From Motilibacter peucedani (GTDB lineage: Bacteria > Actinomycetota > Actinomycetes > Motilibacterales > Motilibacteraceae), in contig NZ_RBWV01000011.1 in assembly GCF_003634695.1 (NCBI RefSeq), positions 1-64,000 on the forward strand: a stretch of 64,000 bases of DNA, written 5' to 3'. The notes below the pieces were generated by a model that was not told where the DNA came from, did not search any database, and worked only from the letters and a program-made list of their open reading frames with translations. Position numbers and translations under genes: made by a program. Below, in pieces: positions 26,332 to 35,090 of this stretch; position 1 is the stretch's first letter; each line of letters starts with the position of its first letter.

Positions 26332-26337
26332 AGGGTA
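26332..26337 (-). promoter_or_regulatory. -10 box, leaderless ppx-like gene
   Basis: TACCCT on the minus strand, 7 nt before the GTG at 26324. Confidence 0.55.
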
Positions 26338-26391
26338 CGCAGTGGCGCCGCCCCGACGAGCGCTGACCACGGTGCCCGCGACCGGCGCGGC

Positions 26392-26397
26392 TAGGGT
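26392..26397 (+). promoter_or_regulatory. -10 box, leaderless Cys-rich protein gene
   Basis: TAGGGT, 6 nt before the GTG at 26404. It supports that GTG over the one at 26398. Confidence 0.55.
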
Positions 26398-26403
26398 GTG
26401 CGC

Positions 26404-27153
26404 GTGCCCGAGGTCTCCCTGGATTTCCCCCGCGCGTGGGTCGAGTTCGCCGACCCGGACGATGCGGAGCAGGTGTTCCGCTGCGACCTGACGTGGCTGA
26501 CCTCGAGCTGGACGTGCATCTTCGGCTCGGGCTGCGCGGGCATCTACCGCGACCGGCCGCTCGACGGGTGCTGCACGCTGGGCGCCCACTTCGCCGACAA
26601 GGCCGACGAGAAGCGCGTCGCGGGGTTCGTCAAGCAGCTGACGCCGGCGACCTGGCAGCTGCACGGCAAGGGCCGCGCCCACTGGGTCGAGGTCGACGAC
26701 GAAGGCGCCCGCAAGACCCGGGTCGTCGACGGCGCGTGCGTCTTCCTCAACCGGCCGGGCTTCGAGGGCGGCTACGGCTGCGCGCTCCACAGCCTCGCGC
26801 TCGAGCGCGGCATGGAGCCGCTCGAGACCAAGCCGGACGTGTGCTGGCAGCTGCCCGTGCGGCGCACCTACGAGCGGGTCGAGCGCCCCGACGGCACCGA
26901 GGTGCTCATCACCTCGATCGGCGAGTACGACCGCCGCGGGTGGGGCCCCGGCGGCCACGACCTCGACTGGTATTGCACCGGCAACACCGAGGCGCACGTC
27001 GGGCGGGAGCCGGTCTACGTGTCCTACGCCCCGGAGCTGCGCGAGCTGATGGGCGCCGCGGCGTACGCCGAGCTGGTGCGCCACTGCGAGGCGCGGCTCG
27101 CCTCGCCGCTGGTGATGGTGGCGCCGCACCCCGCCGACGCGACGGTCCGCTAG
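26404..27153 (+). CDS. Conserved Cys-rich protein, Rv0495c-like
   Basis: A 249-residue soluble protein with about ten Cys, including [46 protein letters not shown] and late WYCTG and RHCEA. The pattern suggests a metal or Fe-S site like the YkgJ/DUF3109 cysteine-cluster proteins. Position beside a Ppx-type gene matches mycobacterial Rv0495c, which I take to be its homologue. Function not established from sequence. Its stop TAG overlaps the convergent NUDIX stop within the shared CTAG. Confidence 0.7.
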   Translation: MPEVSLDFPRAWVEFADPDDAEQVFRCDLTWLTSSWTCIFGSGCAGIYRDRPLDGCCTLGAHFADKADEKRVAGFVKQLTPATWQLHGKGRAHWVEVDDEGARKTRVVDGACVFLNRPGFEGGYGCALHSLALERGMEPLETKPDVCWQLPVRRTYERVERPDGTEVLITSIGEYDRRGWGPGGHDLDWYCTGNTEAHVGREPVYVSYAPELRELMGAAAYAELVRHCEARLASPLVMVAPHPADATVR

Positions 27154-27827
27154 TCCACGACCGTGGGCAGCGAGGGGTCGAGCCACGAGCGGTGGCAGAT
27201 CTCGAGCTCCTCGCGCGACACCCGCGCCAGCGAGAGCGGCGGCAGCTGGTCCATCGCGAACCACCCGACGTCGAGGATCTCCTTGGCGTCGCGCGTGCCG
27301 GTGCCGCGGTCGAGCACCTCGCACACGAAGAACAGCTTGTAGACGGTGACCGGCATGCGCGGTTCGTGGCCGCGGGTGTCGCGGTCGAGCAGGGCAGCGA
27401 GCCGCAGGGCGCGGGCTTCGACGCCGGCCTCCTCGGAGATCTCGCGCAGCGCGGAGCGCGTGGGCGGCTCGAGCGGGTCGCACCAGCCGCCGGGCGGGGT
27501 CCAGAGACCGTCGGAGCGCTCACGCACGAGGAGCACGCGGTCCCGGTCGTCGAAGACCACGCCGCGCACATCGACCTTGGGAGTGGCGTGGCCGCCGTCG
27601 GGGTCGACCAGTGGTGCGAGCTCCTCCATCGGTCCGGGGGTCACGAGCGCGCGCAGCGCCTCGGCGACGTCGGCCACCTGCGCGTAGCGGGCCCGGTCGA
27701 AGACGTCGCGGTTGTAGTGGAGCCCGGTCTGGGCGATGGCGGCCAGCTCGACCACCGCGCGCCGCACCGCCTCCCCCGCGTCCAGCTCGCCGTGCGGTCC
27801 GGACGCGGGTCCCTCGGGTGCTGCCAC
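27150..27827 (-). CDS. NUDIX hydrolase with N-terminal NUDIX_N domain
   Basis: A 225-residue hydrolase. Residues 1-60 form a small helical NUDIX_N-type domain ([20 protein letters not shown]), typical of ADP-ribose/ADP-sugar pyrophosphatases. The NUDIX box is complete: [20 protein letters not shown] followed by EAGV (Gx5Ex7REUxEExGU). Likely cleaves a nucleoside diphosphate linked to another group, needing Mg2+. It overlaps the convergent gene's stop by 3 nt. Confidence 0.9.
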   Translation of the reverse strand: MAAPEGPASGPHGELDAGEAVRRAVVELAAIAQTGLHYNRDVFDRARYAQVADVAEALRALVTPGPMEELAPLVDPDGGHATPKVDVRGVVFDDRDRVLLVRERSDGLWTPPGGWCDPLEPPTRSALREISEEAGVEARALRLAALLDRDTRGHEPRMPVTVYKLFFVCEVLDRGTGTRDAKEILDVGWFAMDQLPPLSLARVSREELEICHRSWLDPSLPTVVD

Positions 27828-27852
27828 GCCGGCAAGTCTGCCGGGCGCCGGC

Positions 27853-29088
27853 TCAGCGCCGGGCGCGGACCCCCTGCACCACCAGCGCCGAGAGCGCCAG
27901 CACCGCGACGAACGCGCCGTAGACGACGACCGTCGGGTGCAGCCCGAACGAGGTCGTGGCGAAGCCCGCAGCGACGGCCGGCACGCTGAAGGCGACGTAG
28001 GAGATGACGAACGCGGCGGCGAACAGCTCGCCGCGCTCCTCGGGAGCGGCGATGCGGGCGAGGGTGCCGAAGCCGCCCAGCGCAGCGGCGCCGAAGCCGA
28101 CACCGGCGACGACGGTGCCGACCGCTGCGACCACGTCGGAGCTCGCCTCGAAGCCGCCCAGCGTGACGAGCATGCCGACCAGGAGCAGGCCGGAGGCGAT
28201 GGTGAGGATGCGGCCGAGCGACAGGCCGCGCAGGGTCACGGTCGCCACCGCGCCGACGCCGCACAGCAGCGTCACGACCAGACCGCCGACGAGGTGGCTG
28301 CTGAGGCCGAACTCCGCGACCGCGACCGACGGGCCGAGCGAGAGGTAGAGGCCGCCGAGGGCCCAGCTCGCCACGAGGACCGGCACGAGGCCCAGCACCT
28401 CGAGCCGCAGGCGCGGCGGCACGGCCACCCGGGGGCGCAGCGAGGCACGGGCGCCCGGGCGCAGCGTCGAGGTCTCCGGCAGCAGCCAGGCAGCGACCGC
28501 GGCGGCGGCGACGCCGGCCAGCAGCACCGCGTAGACCAGGTGCGTCGGCGCCGGCGCGTACTGCACCAGGGCTCCGCAGCCGAGCGAGCCGAGGGCGAGC
28601 CCGGCCAGCGGTGCAGCGCCGTTGACCACGCCGGCGCGCGTCGGGGCGTGCGCCGGGTTGAGGTCGGCGAGCGCGGCGCCCAGCGTGGTCATGGCCGCGC
28701 CGGTCGCGATGCCCTGGGCGACGCGGGCGACGGCGAGCACGGTGACGTTGCCGGCGCCGAGGAAGAGCCCGAGCGCCACTGCCTCGAGCGCGACGGCGGC
28801 GAGCAGCACCGGACGGCGGCCCACGTGGTCGGACAGGGCGCCGACGACGAGCAGCGAGCCCAGCAGGCCGGCGACGTAGACGGCGAAGACCACGGTCAGC
28901 GTCGTGGCGGAGAAGCCCCAGTCGTGCTGGTAGACGACGTAGAGCGGCGAGGGTGCGCTCGAGGCGGCCATGAAGAGGACCAGGGTCGCGGCGACGGCGA
29001 CGAAGGCGGCGGGGTGCGCGAGCCGCGTGCGCCGCAGCGGCTCTCGGGTGCCGAGGTCGGTGCGGGCCGGCGTGGTGGCGGTGGACAC
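27853..29088 (-). CDS. MFS drug-efflux type transporter
   Basis: A 411-residue major facilitator protein with twelve hydrophobic segments. Motif A is seen as GALSDHVGRRPVLL between helices 2 and 3, and motif C-like GAAPLAGLALGSLGCG in helix 5. It is divergent from a TetR regulator that is its likely repressor. AAGGAG lies about 12 nt before the GTG. Probable drug:H+ antiporter; substrate unknown. Confidence 0.9.
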   Translation of the reverse strand: MSTATTPARTDLGTREPLRRTRLAHPAAFVAVAATLVLFMAASSAPSPLYVVYQHDWGFSATTLTVVFAVYVAGLLGSLLVVGALSDHVGRRPVLLAAVALEAVALGLFLGAGNVTVLAVARVAQGIATGAAMTTLGAALADLNPAHAPTRAGVVNGAAPLAGLALGSLGCGALVQYAPAPTHLVYAVLLAGVAAAAVAAWLLPETSTLRPGARASLRPRVAVPPRLRLEVLGLVPVLVASWALGGLYLSLGPSVAVAEFGLSSHLVGGLVVTLLCGVGAVATVTLRGLSLGRILTIASGLLLVGMLVTLGGFEASSDVVAAVGTVVAGVGFGAAALGGFGTLARIAAPEERGELFAAAFVISYVAFSVPAVAAGFATTSFGLHPTVVVYGAFVAVLALSALVVQGVRARR

Positions 29089-29111
29089 GAGGTGCAGCTC
29101 CTTCGCGCAAA

Positions 29112-29151
29112 GATCGATGCGTTAAGGCCGACGCTAGCAGACGCAGCGATC
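29112..29151. promoter_or_regulatory. Inverted repeat between MFS and TetR genes
   Basis: GATCGATGCG (29112-29121) and CGCAGCGATC (29142-29151) match at 9 of 10 positions. They lie in the 89-nt divergent gap and could bind the TetR product. Inferred operator only. Confidence 0.4.
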
Positions 29152-29177
29152 AGTGCGATAGTGGAGAAGTGACGAGC

Positions 29178-29756
29178 ATGCCAACAGCGCAGACCCTCGA
29201 AGAAGTCCCCGGCACTGCCCGCCCGGGCGGCCGGTCCGCGCGCGTGCGGGCAGCGGTGCACCGCGCGGTGGAGGAGCTGCTGGCCGAGCTGCCGCCCGAC
29301 GCGCTCAGCGTCCCCCTCATCGCCGCCCGGGCCGGCGTGCACCCCACCACCGTCTACCGGCGCTGGCCCACGCTGGGCGACCTGCTCGCCGCGGTCGCGG
29401 CCAGCCGGTTCAGCGGCGACCTCGTCACCCCTGACACCGGCACGCTGCGCGGCGACCTCGAGACGTGGGTGTCCGACGTCGCGACCGACCTCGCCGACCC
29501 CGACGCGCTCGCGGTGATGCGCGCAGCCGTCGCCGCCGGCACGCAGGGTGGGTGCGCCTGCGTCGCCGACCGGCACGCCCAGCTCGCCGCGATGCTCGAG
29601 CGCGAGCAGGGCCGGGGTGGCTCCGCACCCGGCCTCGAGGCCGCCGTCGACTCGCTGCTCGCGCCCCTCTACTACCGCGCGATCTTCACCGAGGCCGCCG
29701 CGCCGCCCGACTGGGCGCGCGAGCGCGTCGACGCGCTGCTCGGCGCCCGCTCGTGA
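29178..29756 (+). CDS. TetR/AcrR family regulator
   Basis: A 192-residue regulator: HTH at about 25-70 (AAVHRAVEELLAELPPDALS, VPLIAARAGVHPTTVYRRWP), then an all-helical ligand domain with two Cys (GGCACVADRH). Divergent from the MFS transporter. The ATG at 29178 is favoured because GGAGA lies 10 nt upstream; a GTG three codons earlier is possible. Its stop overlaps the next GTG by 4 nt, so a NUDIX hydrolase is co-expressed. Confidence 0.88.
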   Translation: MPTAQTLEEVPGTARPGGRSARVRAAVHRAVEELLAELPPDALSVPLIAARAGVHPTTVYRRWPTLGDLLAAVAASRFSGDLVTPDTGTLRGDLETWVSDVATDLADPDALAVMRAAVAAGTQGGCACVADRHAQLAAMLEREQGRGGSAPGLEAAVDSLLAPLYYRAIFTEAAAPPDWARERVDALLGARS

Positions 29757-30322
29757 GCGCGGACTCCGCCACCTGCGCCGACCGGCCGGAGGGCGCGGCC
29801 TACGCGCTGGTGCCGGCGGCGTACGTCGTGCTGCGTCGCGGCGACGGGCCCGGTGAGGTGCTGCTGCAGCTGCGCCAGGGCACGGGCTACCTCGACGGGC
29901 ACTGGGCGTGCGGCGCGGCCGGGCACGTCGAGGCCGGCGAGTCGGTCGTGCAGGCGGCGGTGCGCGAGGCGCGCGAGGAGCTCGGCGTCGAGCTGTCGCC
30001 CGACTCGCTGCGCCCGCTGTGCGGCATGCACCGCTCGGGCGGCACCGGCCTGGCCGTCGACGAGCGCGCCGACTTCTTCTTCGAGGCGCGCGAGTGGGCC
30101 GGCGAGCCGGCGCTGCAGGAGGCCGACCGGGCGGCCGACCTCCGGTGGTACGCGCTCGACGCGCTGCCGGAGCCGGTCGTGCCGCACGAGCGGCTCGTCC
30201 TCGAGCACCTGCTGCGCGGCACGCTGCCCGCGGTGCTCGCCGTCGGGTTCGAGCCCGCCGACGCTCGGCCCGTCGTCCACAGCGCGCCCGTCGCGGACCA
30301 CCCTGTCGGTGGGAGCGCCTAG
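29753..30322 (+). CDS. NUDIX hydrolase
   Basis: A 189-residue NUDIX protein with the box GHVEAGESVVQAAVREAREE followed by LGVE. The surrounding fold (LLQLRQGTGYLDGHWACGAAG, then RADFFFEAREW) resembles the 8-oxo-dGTP/house-cleaning class, but the substrate is not determined. GTG start coupled to the TetR gene by a 4-nt overlap. Its stop codon TAG is also the first three bases of the radA -10 box. Confidence 0.88.
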   Translation: MSADSATCADRPEGAAYALVPAAYVVLRRGDGPGEVLLQLRQGTGYLDGHWACGAAGHVEAGESVVQAAVREAREELGVELSPDSLRPLCGMHRSGGTGLAVDERADFFFEAREWAGEPALQEADRAADLRWYALDALPEPVVPHERLVLEHLLRGTLPAVLAVGFEPADARPVVHSAPVADHPVGGSA

Positions 30323-30325
30323 GGT
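30320..30325 (+). promoter_or_regulatory. -10 box, leaderless radA
   Basis: TAGGGT, 7 nt before the radA ATG; its TAG doubles as the stop of the preceding gene. Confidence 0.6.
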
Positions 30326-30332
30326 CGGCGGC

Positions 30333-31784
30333 ATGGCGACCAAGGCTGCGGCGAGGACGAAGGACCGGCCGGCCTACGCCTGCTCCGAGTGCGGCTGGAC
30401 GACGGGCAAGTGGGTCGGCCGCTGCGGCGAGTGCTCGGCGTGGGGCACCGTGCAGGAGACCGGCCCGAAGGCTGCAGGCAACACCTCGGCCGGGCCCGTC
30501 TCCGCACCGGCCCGCCCGATCGCCGAGGTCGAGGTCGAGACGACGCGCGCCCGGCCCACCGGCATCGGCGAGCTCGACCGGGTGCTCGGCGGCGGCCTCG
30601 TGCCCGGGGCCGTCGTGCTGCTCGCCGGCGAGCCGGGGGTGGGCAAGTCGACGCTGCTGCTCGAGGTCGCGGCCCGCTGCGCGGCGCCCGACCGCCCGAC
30701 GCTCTACGTCAGCGGGGAGGAGTCGGCCGGCCAGGTGCGGCTGCGCGCCGAGCGCGTCGACGCGCTCGACCCCCACCTGCTGCTCGCCGCCGAGACCGAC
30801 CTCGGCGCGCTGCTGGGCCACGTCGACGCCGTCTCGCCGGCGCTGCTGGTCGTCGACTCGGTGCAGACGATCGCCTCGGCCGAGGTCGACGGCTCCGCCG
30901 GCGGCGTCTCCCAGGTCCGCGAGGTCGCGACGGCGGTCATCCGGGTGGCCAAGGAGCGCGGCATCGCCACCGTGCTCGTCGGCCACGTCACCAAGGACGG
31001 CAGCATCGCGGGCCCGCGCACGCTGGAGCACCTCGTCGACGTCGTGCTGCAGGTCGAGGGCGAGCGCTCCCACCCGCTGAGGCTGGTCCGTTCGGTCAAG
31101 AACCGCTACGGCCCCACCGACGAGGTCGGCTGCTTCGAGCTCGGCGAGAGCGGCACCACCGAGCTGGCAGACCCCAGCCGGCTGTTCGTCTCGCGCCACG
31201 AGGGCGACGTGCCCGGCACCTGCACGACCGTCGCGCTCGAGGGGCGTCGCCCGCTGCTGGCCGAGGTGCAGGCGCTGGTCGCCCCGTCCAAGCTGCCCAG
31301 CCCGCGGCGCACCACCAGCGGGCTCGAGGGCGCGCGGGTCGCGATGATCCTCGCCGTGCTCGAGCGCCGGGTGGGCGTGCGGCTGCACGACCAGGACGTC
31401 TACGTCGCGACGGTGGGCGGCGTACGCCTCGCCGAGCCCTCCTCCGACCTCGCCGTCGCCATCGCGGTCGTCAGCGCCCAGCACGACGCGCCCCTGCCGC
31501 AGACGCTCGTCGCCTTCGGCGAGATCGGGCTGGCCGGCGAGATCCGGCACGTCGCCGGCATCGAGCGCCGGCTCGCCGAGGCGGCCCGGCTGGGCGCCAC
31601 GGTCGCGCTCGTGCCGCCGGGGTCCTTCGTCGCGCCCCCGGGCATGAAGACCTACCCGTGCGGCAACCTCATGGTCGCGGTCCAGCACGTGCTCGGCATC
31701 GGCGAGAAGGCCAAGAGCGCGCTCGCGGCGGGCATCGCGACCACCCCGGCTAGACTGTCGCTGATCCCAGCCGGCGACGGGTGA
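30333..31784 (+). CDS. radA: DNA repair protein RadA
   Basis: A RecA-like branch-migration ATPase that processes recombination intermediates; 483 residues. Zinc finger Cys17, Cys20, Cys31, Cys34 ([18 protein letters not shown]), Walker [10 protein letters not shown] at 99-107, the RadA-specific KNRYG motif, and a C-terminal Lon-protease-like domain with [19 protein letters not shown]. The message seems leaderless. It precedes disA, as in mycobacteria, and a TAGACT near its 3' end (31751) may give disA its own promoter. Confidence 0.97.
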   Translation: MATKAAARTKDRPAYACSECGWTTGKWVGRCGECSAWGTVQETGPKAAGNTSAGPVSAPARPIAEVEVETTRARPTGIGELDRVLGGGLVPGAVVLLAGEPGVGKSTLLLEVAARCAAPDRPTLYVSGEESAGQVRLRAERVDALDPHLLLAAETDLGALLGHVDAVSPALLVVDSVQTIASAEVDGSAGGVSQVREVATAVIRVAKERGIATVLVGHVTKDGSIAGPRTLEHLVDVVLQVEGERSHPLRLVRSVKNRYGPTDEVGCFELGESGTTELADPSRLFVSRHEGDVPGTCTTVALEGRRPLLAEVQALVAPSKLPSPRRTTSGLEGARVAMILAVLERRVGVRLHDQDVYVATVGGVRLAEPSSDLAVAIAVVSAQHDAPLPQTLVAFGEIGLAGEIRHVAGIERRLAEAARLGATVALVPPGSFVAPPGMKTYPCGNLMVAVQHVLGIGEKAKSALAAGIATTPARLSLIPAGDG

Positions 31785-31800
31785 CCCAGCGAGGAGACCA

Positions 31801-32889
31801 GTGGCAGCGAGCGACCGGCAGACGACGGACGACCCCCTGCGCTCCATCCTCGCGCTGCTCGCACCCGGCACCCAGCTGCGCGAAGGCCTCGAGCGCATCC
31901 TGCGCGGGCGCACCGGAGCCCTGGTCGTGCTCGGCTACGACCGCAACGTCGAGGCGCTGTGCACCGGCGGCTTCCAGCTCGACGTCGAGTTCTCCTCCAC
32001 CCGCCTGCGCGAGCTGTCCAAGATGGACGGCGCCGTCGTCTGCGACGCCGAGGTCACCAAGATCCTGCGCGCCGCCGTGCAGCTCGTGCCCGACCCCTCG
32101 ATCCCGACCGAGGAGTCCGGCACCCGGCACCGCACAGCCGAGCGGGTGGCCCGCCAGCTCGGCGTGCCGGTCGTCTCGGTGAGCCAGTCGATGTCGATGG
32201 TGGCGCTCTACGCCGCCGGCCGGCGCTACGTGCTCGAGGACTCCACCCAGATCCTGAGCCGGGCCAACCAGGCGCTCGCGACCCTCGAGCGCTACAAGCT
32301 GCGCCTCGACGAGGTCTCCGGCACGCTGTCGGCGCTCGAGATCGAGGACCTCGTCACCGCCCGCGACGTCAGCACGGTCGTGCAGCGCCTCGAGATGGTC
32401 CGCAAGATCGCCCACGAGATCGAGGGCTACGTCGTCGAGCTCGGCACCGACGGGCGCCTGCTCTCGCTCCAGCTCGAGGAGCTGGTGGCCGGCGTCGACG
32501 CCGACCGCGAGCTCGTCGCCCGCGACTACCTCCCGTCGGGGCGCCGGGCGCGCACCGTCGAGGACGTGCTCACCGAGCTCGACGGCCTCGACGCCGCCGG
32601 CCTGCTCGACCTGGCGGCCATCGCCCGGGCCATCGGCTTCGGCACCGCCGGCGACGGGCTCGACGCCGCGGTCAGCCCGCGGGGCTACCGCCTGCTCGCC
32701 AAGGTCCCCCGCCTGCCGGCCACGGTGGTCGACCGGCTGGTCGAGCACTTCGCCAGCCTGCAGAAGCTGCTCGCCGCCAACATCGACGACCTGCAGGCCG
32801 TCGAGGGCGTGGGCGAGTCGCGCGCCCGCACGGTGCGCGAGGGCCTCTCCCGCCTGGCCGAGTCCTCGATCCTCGAGCGCTACGTCTGA
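31801..32889 (+). CDS. disA: DNA integrity scanning protein DisA, diadenylate cyclase
   Basis: Makes c-di-AMP from two ATP and scans DNA for branched structures; 362 residues. The DAC domain (about 1-150) has KMDGAVVCD and the catalytic GTRHRTAER motif. A helical spine (150-285) and C-terminal HhH domain ([20 protein letters not shown]) follow. Starts at GTG with GAGGAG 8 nt upstream. Genetic neighbourhood radA-disA-(membrane protein)-mutY is as in Mycobacterium. RadA inhibits DisA in Bacillus. Confidence 0.97.
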   Translation: MAASDRQTTDDPLRSILALLAPGTQLREGLERILRGRTGALVVLGYDRNVEALCTGGFQLDVEFSSTRLRELSKMDGAVVCDAEVTKILRAAVQLVPDPSIPTEESGTRHRTAERVARQLGVPVVSVSQSMSMVALYAAGRRYVLEDSTQILSRANQALATLERYKLRLDEVSGTLSALEIEDLVTARDVSTVVQRLEMVRKIAHEIEGYVVELGTDGRLLSLQLEELVAGVDADRELVARDYLPSGRRARTVEDVLTELDGLDAAGLLDLAAIARAIGFGTAGDGLDAAVSPRGYRLLAKVPRLPATVVDRLVEHFASLQKLLAANIDDLQAVEGVGESRARTVREGLSRLAESSILERYV

Positions 32890-32910
32890 CGGTCGGGCGC
32901 CCGCGCTCGG

Positions 32911-33312
32911 TCAGCTCGGGGGTGCGAGCCCCGACAGCGCCGGCAGGTCGACGTAGAACACCCGCCCGGCGGCCCCGCCCGAGCGGCGCAGCACCGCCTG
33001 CACGTAGACCGGCATCGGCTCGTCGGGCAGCGTCTCGTCGAGCTCGAGCGCCTCGTCGTCGACGACCGCGAACACGCCGTCCACGACCACGCCGACCTCG
33101 CCCCCGGGCATCACCAGCACGTCGGCGCGGGCCTCGTGCTCGCGCAGGTCGACCAGCGGGAGCCGTTGGCCCTCGTGCTGCATGCCCGCGGTGATGGGCG
33201 CCCGGAGCCCGGACAGCGGGGCGACCTCGGCGTCGCGGACGATGCCGTCGACCTCGTCGTCGCGCACCGTCATCACGCGCTGGCCGACGAGGAACGTGAC
33301 CCACTGCCCCAC
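32911..33312 (-). CDS. CheW-like domain protein
   Basis: A 133-residue single CheW-type domain: WVTFLVGQRVMTVRDDEVDG at the start, APLSGLRAPITAGMQHEGQRLPLVDLRE in the middle, and GVVVDGVFAVVDDEALELDE near the end. CheW couples receptors to CheA, but no other chemotaxis gene is in the window. GAGGAG sits 7 nt before the GTG. It could also be a CheW-like scaffold in a non-flagellar pathway. Confidence 0.78.
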   Translation of the reverse strand: MGQWVTFLVGQRVMTVRDDEVDGIVRDAEVAPLSGLRAPITAGMQHEGQRLPLVDLREHEARADVLVMPGGEVGVVVDGVFAVVDDEALELDETLPDEPMPVYVQAVLRRSGGAAGRVFYVDLPALSGLAPPS

Positions 33313-33374
33313 GCCGACTCCTCCTGTCACGACTGCTGGAGCAGGCAGCGTACGCGGCGCTCCTGCGCCCCTCG

Positions 33375-34097
33375 TCAGCGGAGGACGAAGCGCTTGGGCG
33401 CGCTGGTGAGCGTCCCCACGCGGGCGGTCACCGTGTAGGTGCCGGCCTTGGCGCGCGCCCGGCCCGGCCCGCACTTGCCCGGCCCGGAGCGCTTGCCCGA
33501 CCAGGTCACCGAGCGCGGCGTGAACGTCGTGCCGGCGGCCAGGGTGCGCACCGACGAGCTGCCCTTCGAGGTGCAGTCGTCGGAGTTCCAGATGCGGTCG
33601 GGACCCGAGCGGACCTCGAGCGAGAGCGCGGCGGTGCCGACGTCGCGCGTGCACGGGGTCGAAGAGTTGTTGGTGACGGTGAACGAGAGCCGAGGGGTGG
33701 CGCCCGCGCGGTAGGCGCTGGCGTCGGTGCCGACCACGACGCGGAGCTGGCGGTCGGAGCAGGTGCCGCCGGGCGCCGGCGTGGCCGCGGGCGTGGCGCC
33801 GGGCGTGCTGCTCGGCGCGGTGGACGGGCCGCCCGACGGGTCCGCCGCCGCGGAGGCGTCGGCGCCGCTGCTGGGCGCGGCCGACGGGTCGTCGAGCCCG
33901 CCGCCGAGCGCGGAGCCGGTGGAGGCCGCCGGCGTCGAGGAGTCCGCCGTCGGGTCCGCCGACGCGTCCTTCCCGCCGCCTGCGCCGGTGCACGCCTTCA
34001 GCAGCACGACGAGCACGACCAGCACGCCTGCGACCACCAGCGCGCGGCGCCGCCAGTAGACGTTCGGCGGCTCGGGGCCGACCGGTTGCAGGACCAC
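33375..34097 (-). CDS. Membrane-anchored extracytoplasmic protein (Rv3587c-like position)
   Basis: 240 residues: short basic N-terminus (VYWRRRA), one membrane helix (about 18-34), a long Ser/Ala/Pro/Gly linker (about 40-110), then a beta-rich domain of about 125 residues with four Cys (TCSD, TPCTRDVG, DDCTSK, KCGPG) likely forming disulfides outside the cell. It lies between disA and mutY as Rv3587c does in M. tuberculosis. Function unknown. GTG supported by TAGCCT 6 nt upstream. Confidence 0.75.
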   Translation of the reverse strand: MVLQPVGPEPPNVYWRRRALVVAGVLVVLVVLLKACTGAGGGKDASADPTADSSTPAASTGSALGGGLDDPSAAPSSGADASAAADPSGGPSTAPSSTPGATPAATPAPGGTCSDRQLRVVVGTDASAYRAGATPRLSFTVTNNSSTPCTRDVGTAALSLEVRSGPDRIWNSDDCTSKGSSSVRTLAAGTTFTPRSVTWSGKRSGPGKCGPGRARAKAGTYTVTARVGTLTSAPKRFVLR

Positions 34098-34103
34098 GAG
34101 CGG

Positions 34104-34109
34104 AGGCTA
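34104..34109 (-). promoter_or_regulatory. -10 box, leaderless membrane-protein gene
   Basis: TAGCCT on the minus strand, 6 nt before the GTG at 34097. Confidence 0.5.
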
Positions 34110-34160
34110 GGGCTCGCGCGCGGGCGCGGTGCGCTCCCACGCCGTACGATCCGACGCGCC

Positions 34161-35081
34161 ATGCCTGTCTCACCCCTGCACGCGCCGCTGCTCGACTGGT
34201 ACGCCGCGCACGCCCGCGACCTGCCGTGGCGCCAGCCGGGCGTGAGCGCCTGGGACGTGCTGGTCAGCGAGGTCATGCTGCAGCAGACGCCGGTCGCGCG
34301 GGTGCTGCCCGTGTGGCTGGAGTGGACGGCGCGCTGGCCGACTGCGGCGGCGCTCGCCGCCGAGGCGCCCGGCGAGGCCGTGCGCGCGTGGGGCCGGCTC
34401 GGCTACCCGCGCCGGGCGCTGCGGCTGCACGCCGCGGCGGTGGTCGTGACCGAGCAGCACGGCGGCGAGCTGCCCGACGAGCTGGCGGCACTGCGTACGC
34501 TGCCGGGCGTCGGCGCCTACACCGCGGCCGCGGTGCTCTCGTTCGCCCACGGACGGCGCCACGCCGTGCTCGACACCAACGTGCGCCGGGTGCTCGCGCG
34601 GGTGGGCGACGGCGTCGAGAACGCCGGCCCGAGCGCCACCGCGGCGGAGTACGCGCGCGCCGAGGCGCTCTTGCCCGACGACCCGGGCGAGGCCGCCCGC
34701 TGGGCGGTCGCCACGATGGAGCTCGGTGCGCTGGTCTGCACCGCCCGGGCACCGCGGTGCTCCGAGTGCCCGGTCGCCGACGCCTGCCGGTGGCGGGCCG
34801 CCGGCTACCCCGCTGCCCAGACGCAGGCGCGGCGGCCGCAGGCGTTCGCCGGCACCGACCGCCAGGTGCGCGGGCGGCTGATGGCGGTGCTGCGCACGGC
34901 GTCGGAGCCGGTGCCGCGCGACCTGCTCGACGAGGCCTGGCACCTGCCCGAGCAGCGCGAGCGCGCGCTCGCCGCCCTGGCCGCCGACGGGCTGGCGAGC
35001 GAGCTGCCCGACGGGCGGTGGTGCCTGCCGGGCACGCACGGGCCGGCTGCAGCAGGGGTGGCACCCGCCGGAGCGGGGTAG
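34161..35081 (+). CDS. mutY: A/G-specific adenine glycosylase
   Basis: Removes adenine mispaired with 8-oxoguanine; 306 residues. Catalytic Glu37 in SEVMLQQTPV, HhH motif LPGVGAYTAAAVLSF followed by LDTNVRRVLAR with the catalytic Asp, and the [4Fe-4S] Cys set CTARAPRCSECPVADAC. The C-terminal NUDIX-like 8-oxoG recognition domain is replaced by a short winged segment, as in many Actinobacteria. The ATG at 34161 is chosen over an upstream frame because TACGAT at 34145-34150 is a plausible -10. Confidence 0.94.
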   Translation: MPVSPLHAPLLDWYAAHARDLPWRQPGVSAWDVLVSEVMLQQTPVARVLPVWLEWTARWPTAAALAAEAPGEAVRAWGRLGYPRRALRLHAAAVVVTEQHGGELPDELAALRTLPGVGAYTAAAVLSFAHGRRHAVLDTNVRRVLARVGDGVENAGPSATAAEYARAEALLPDDPGEAARWAVATMELGALVCTARAPRCSECPVADACRWRAAGYPAAQTQARRPQAFAGTDRQVRGRLMAVLRTASEPVPRDLLDEAWHLPEQRERALAALAADGLASELPDGRWCLPGTHGPAAAGVAPAGAG

Positions 35082-35090
35082 GCGGAGCCC

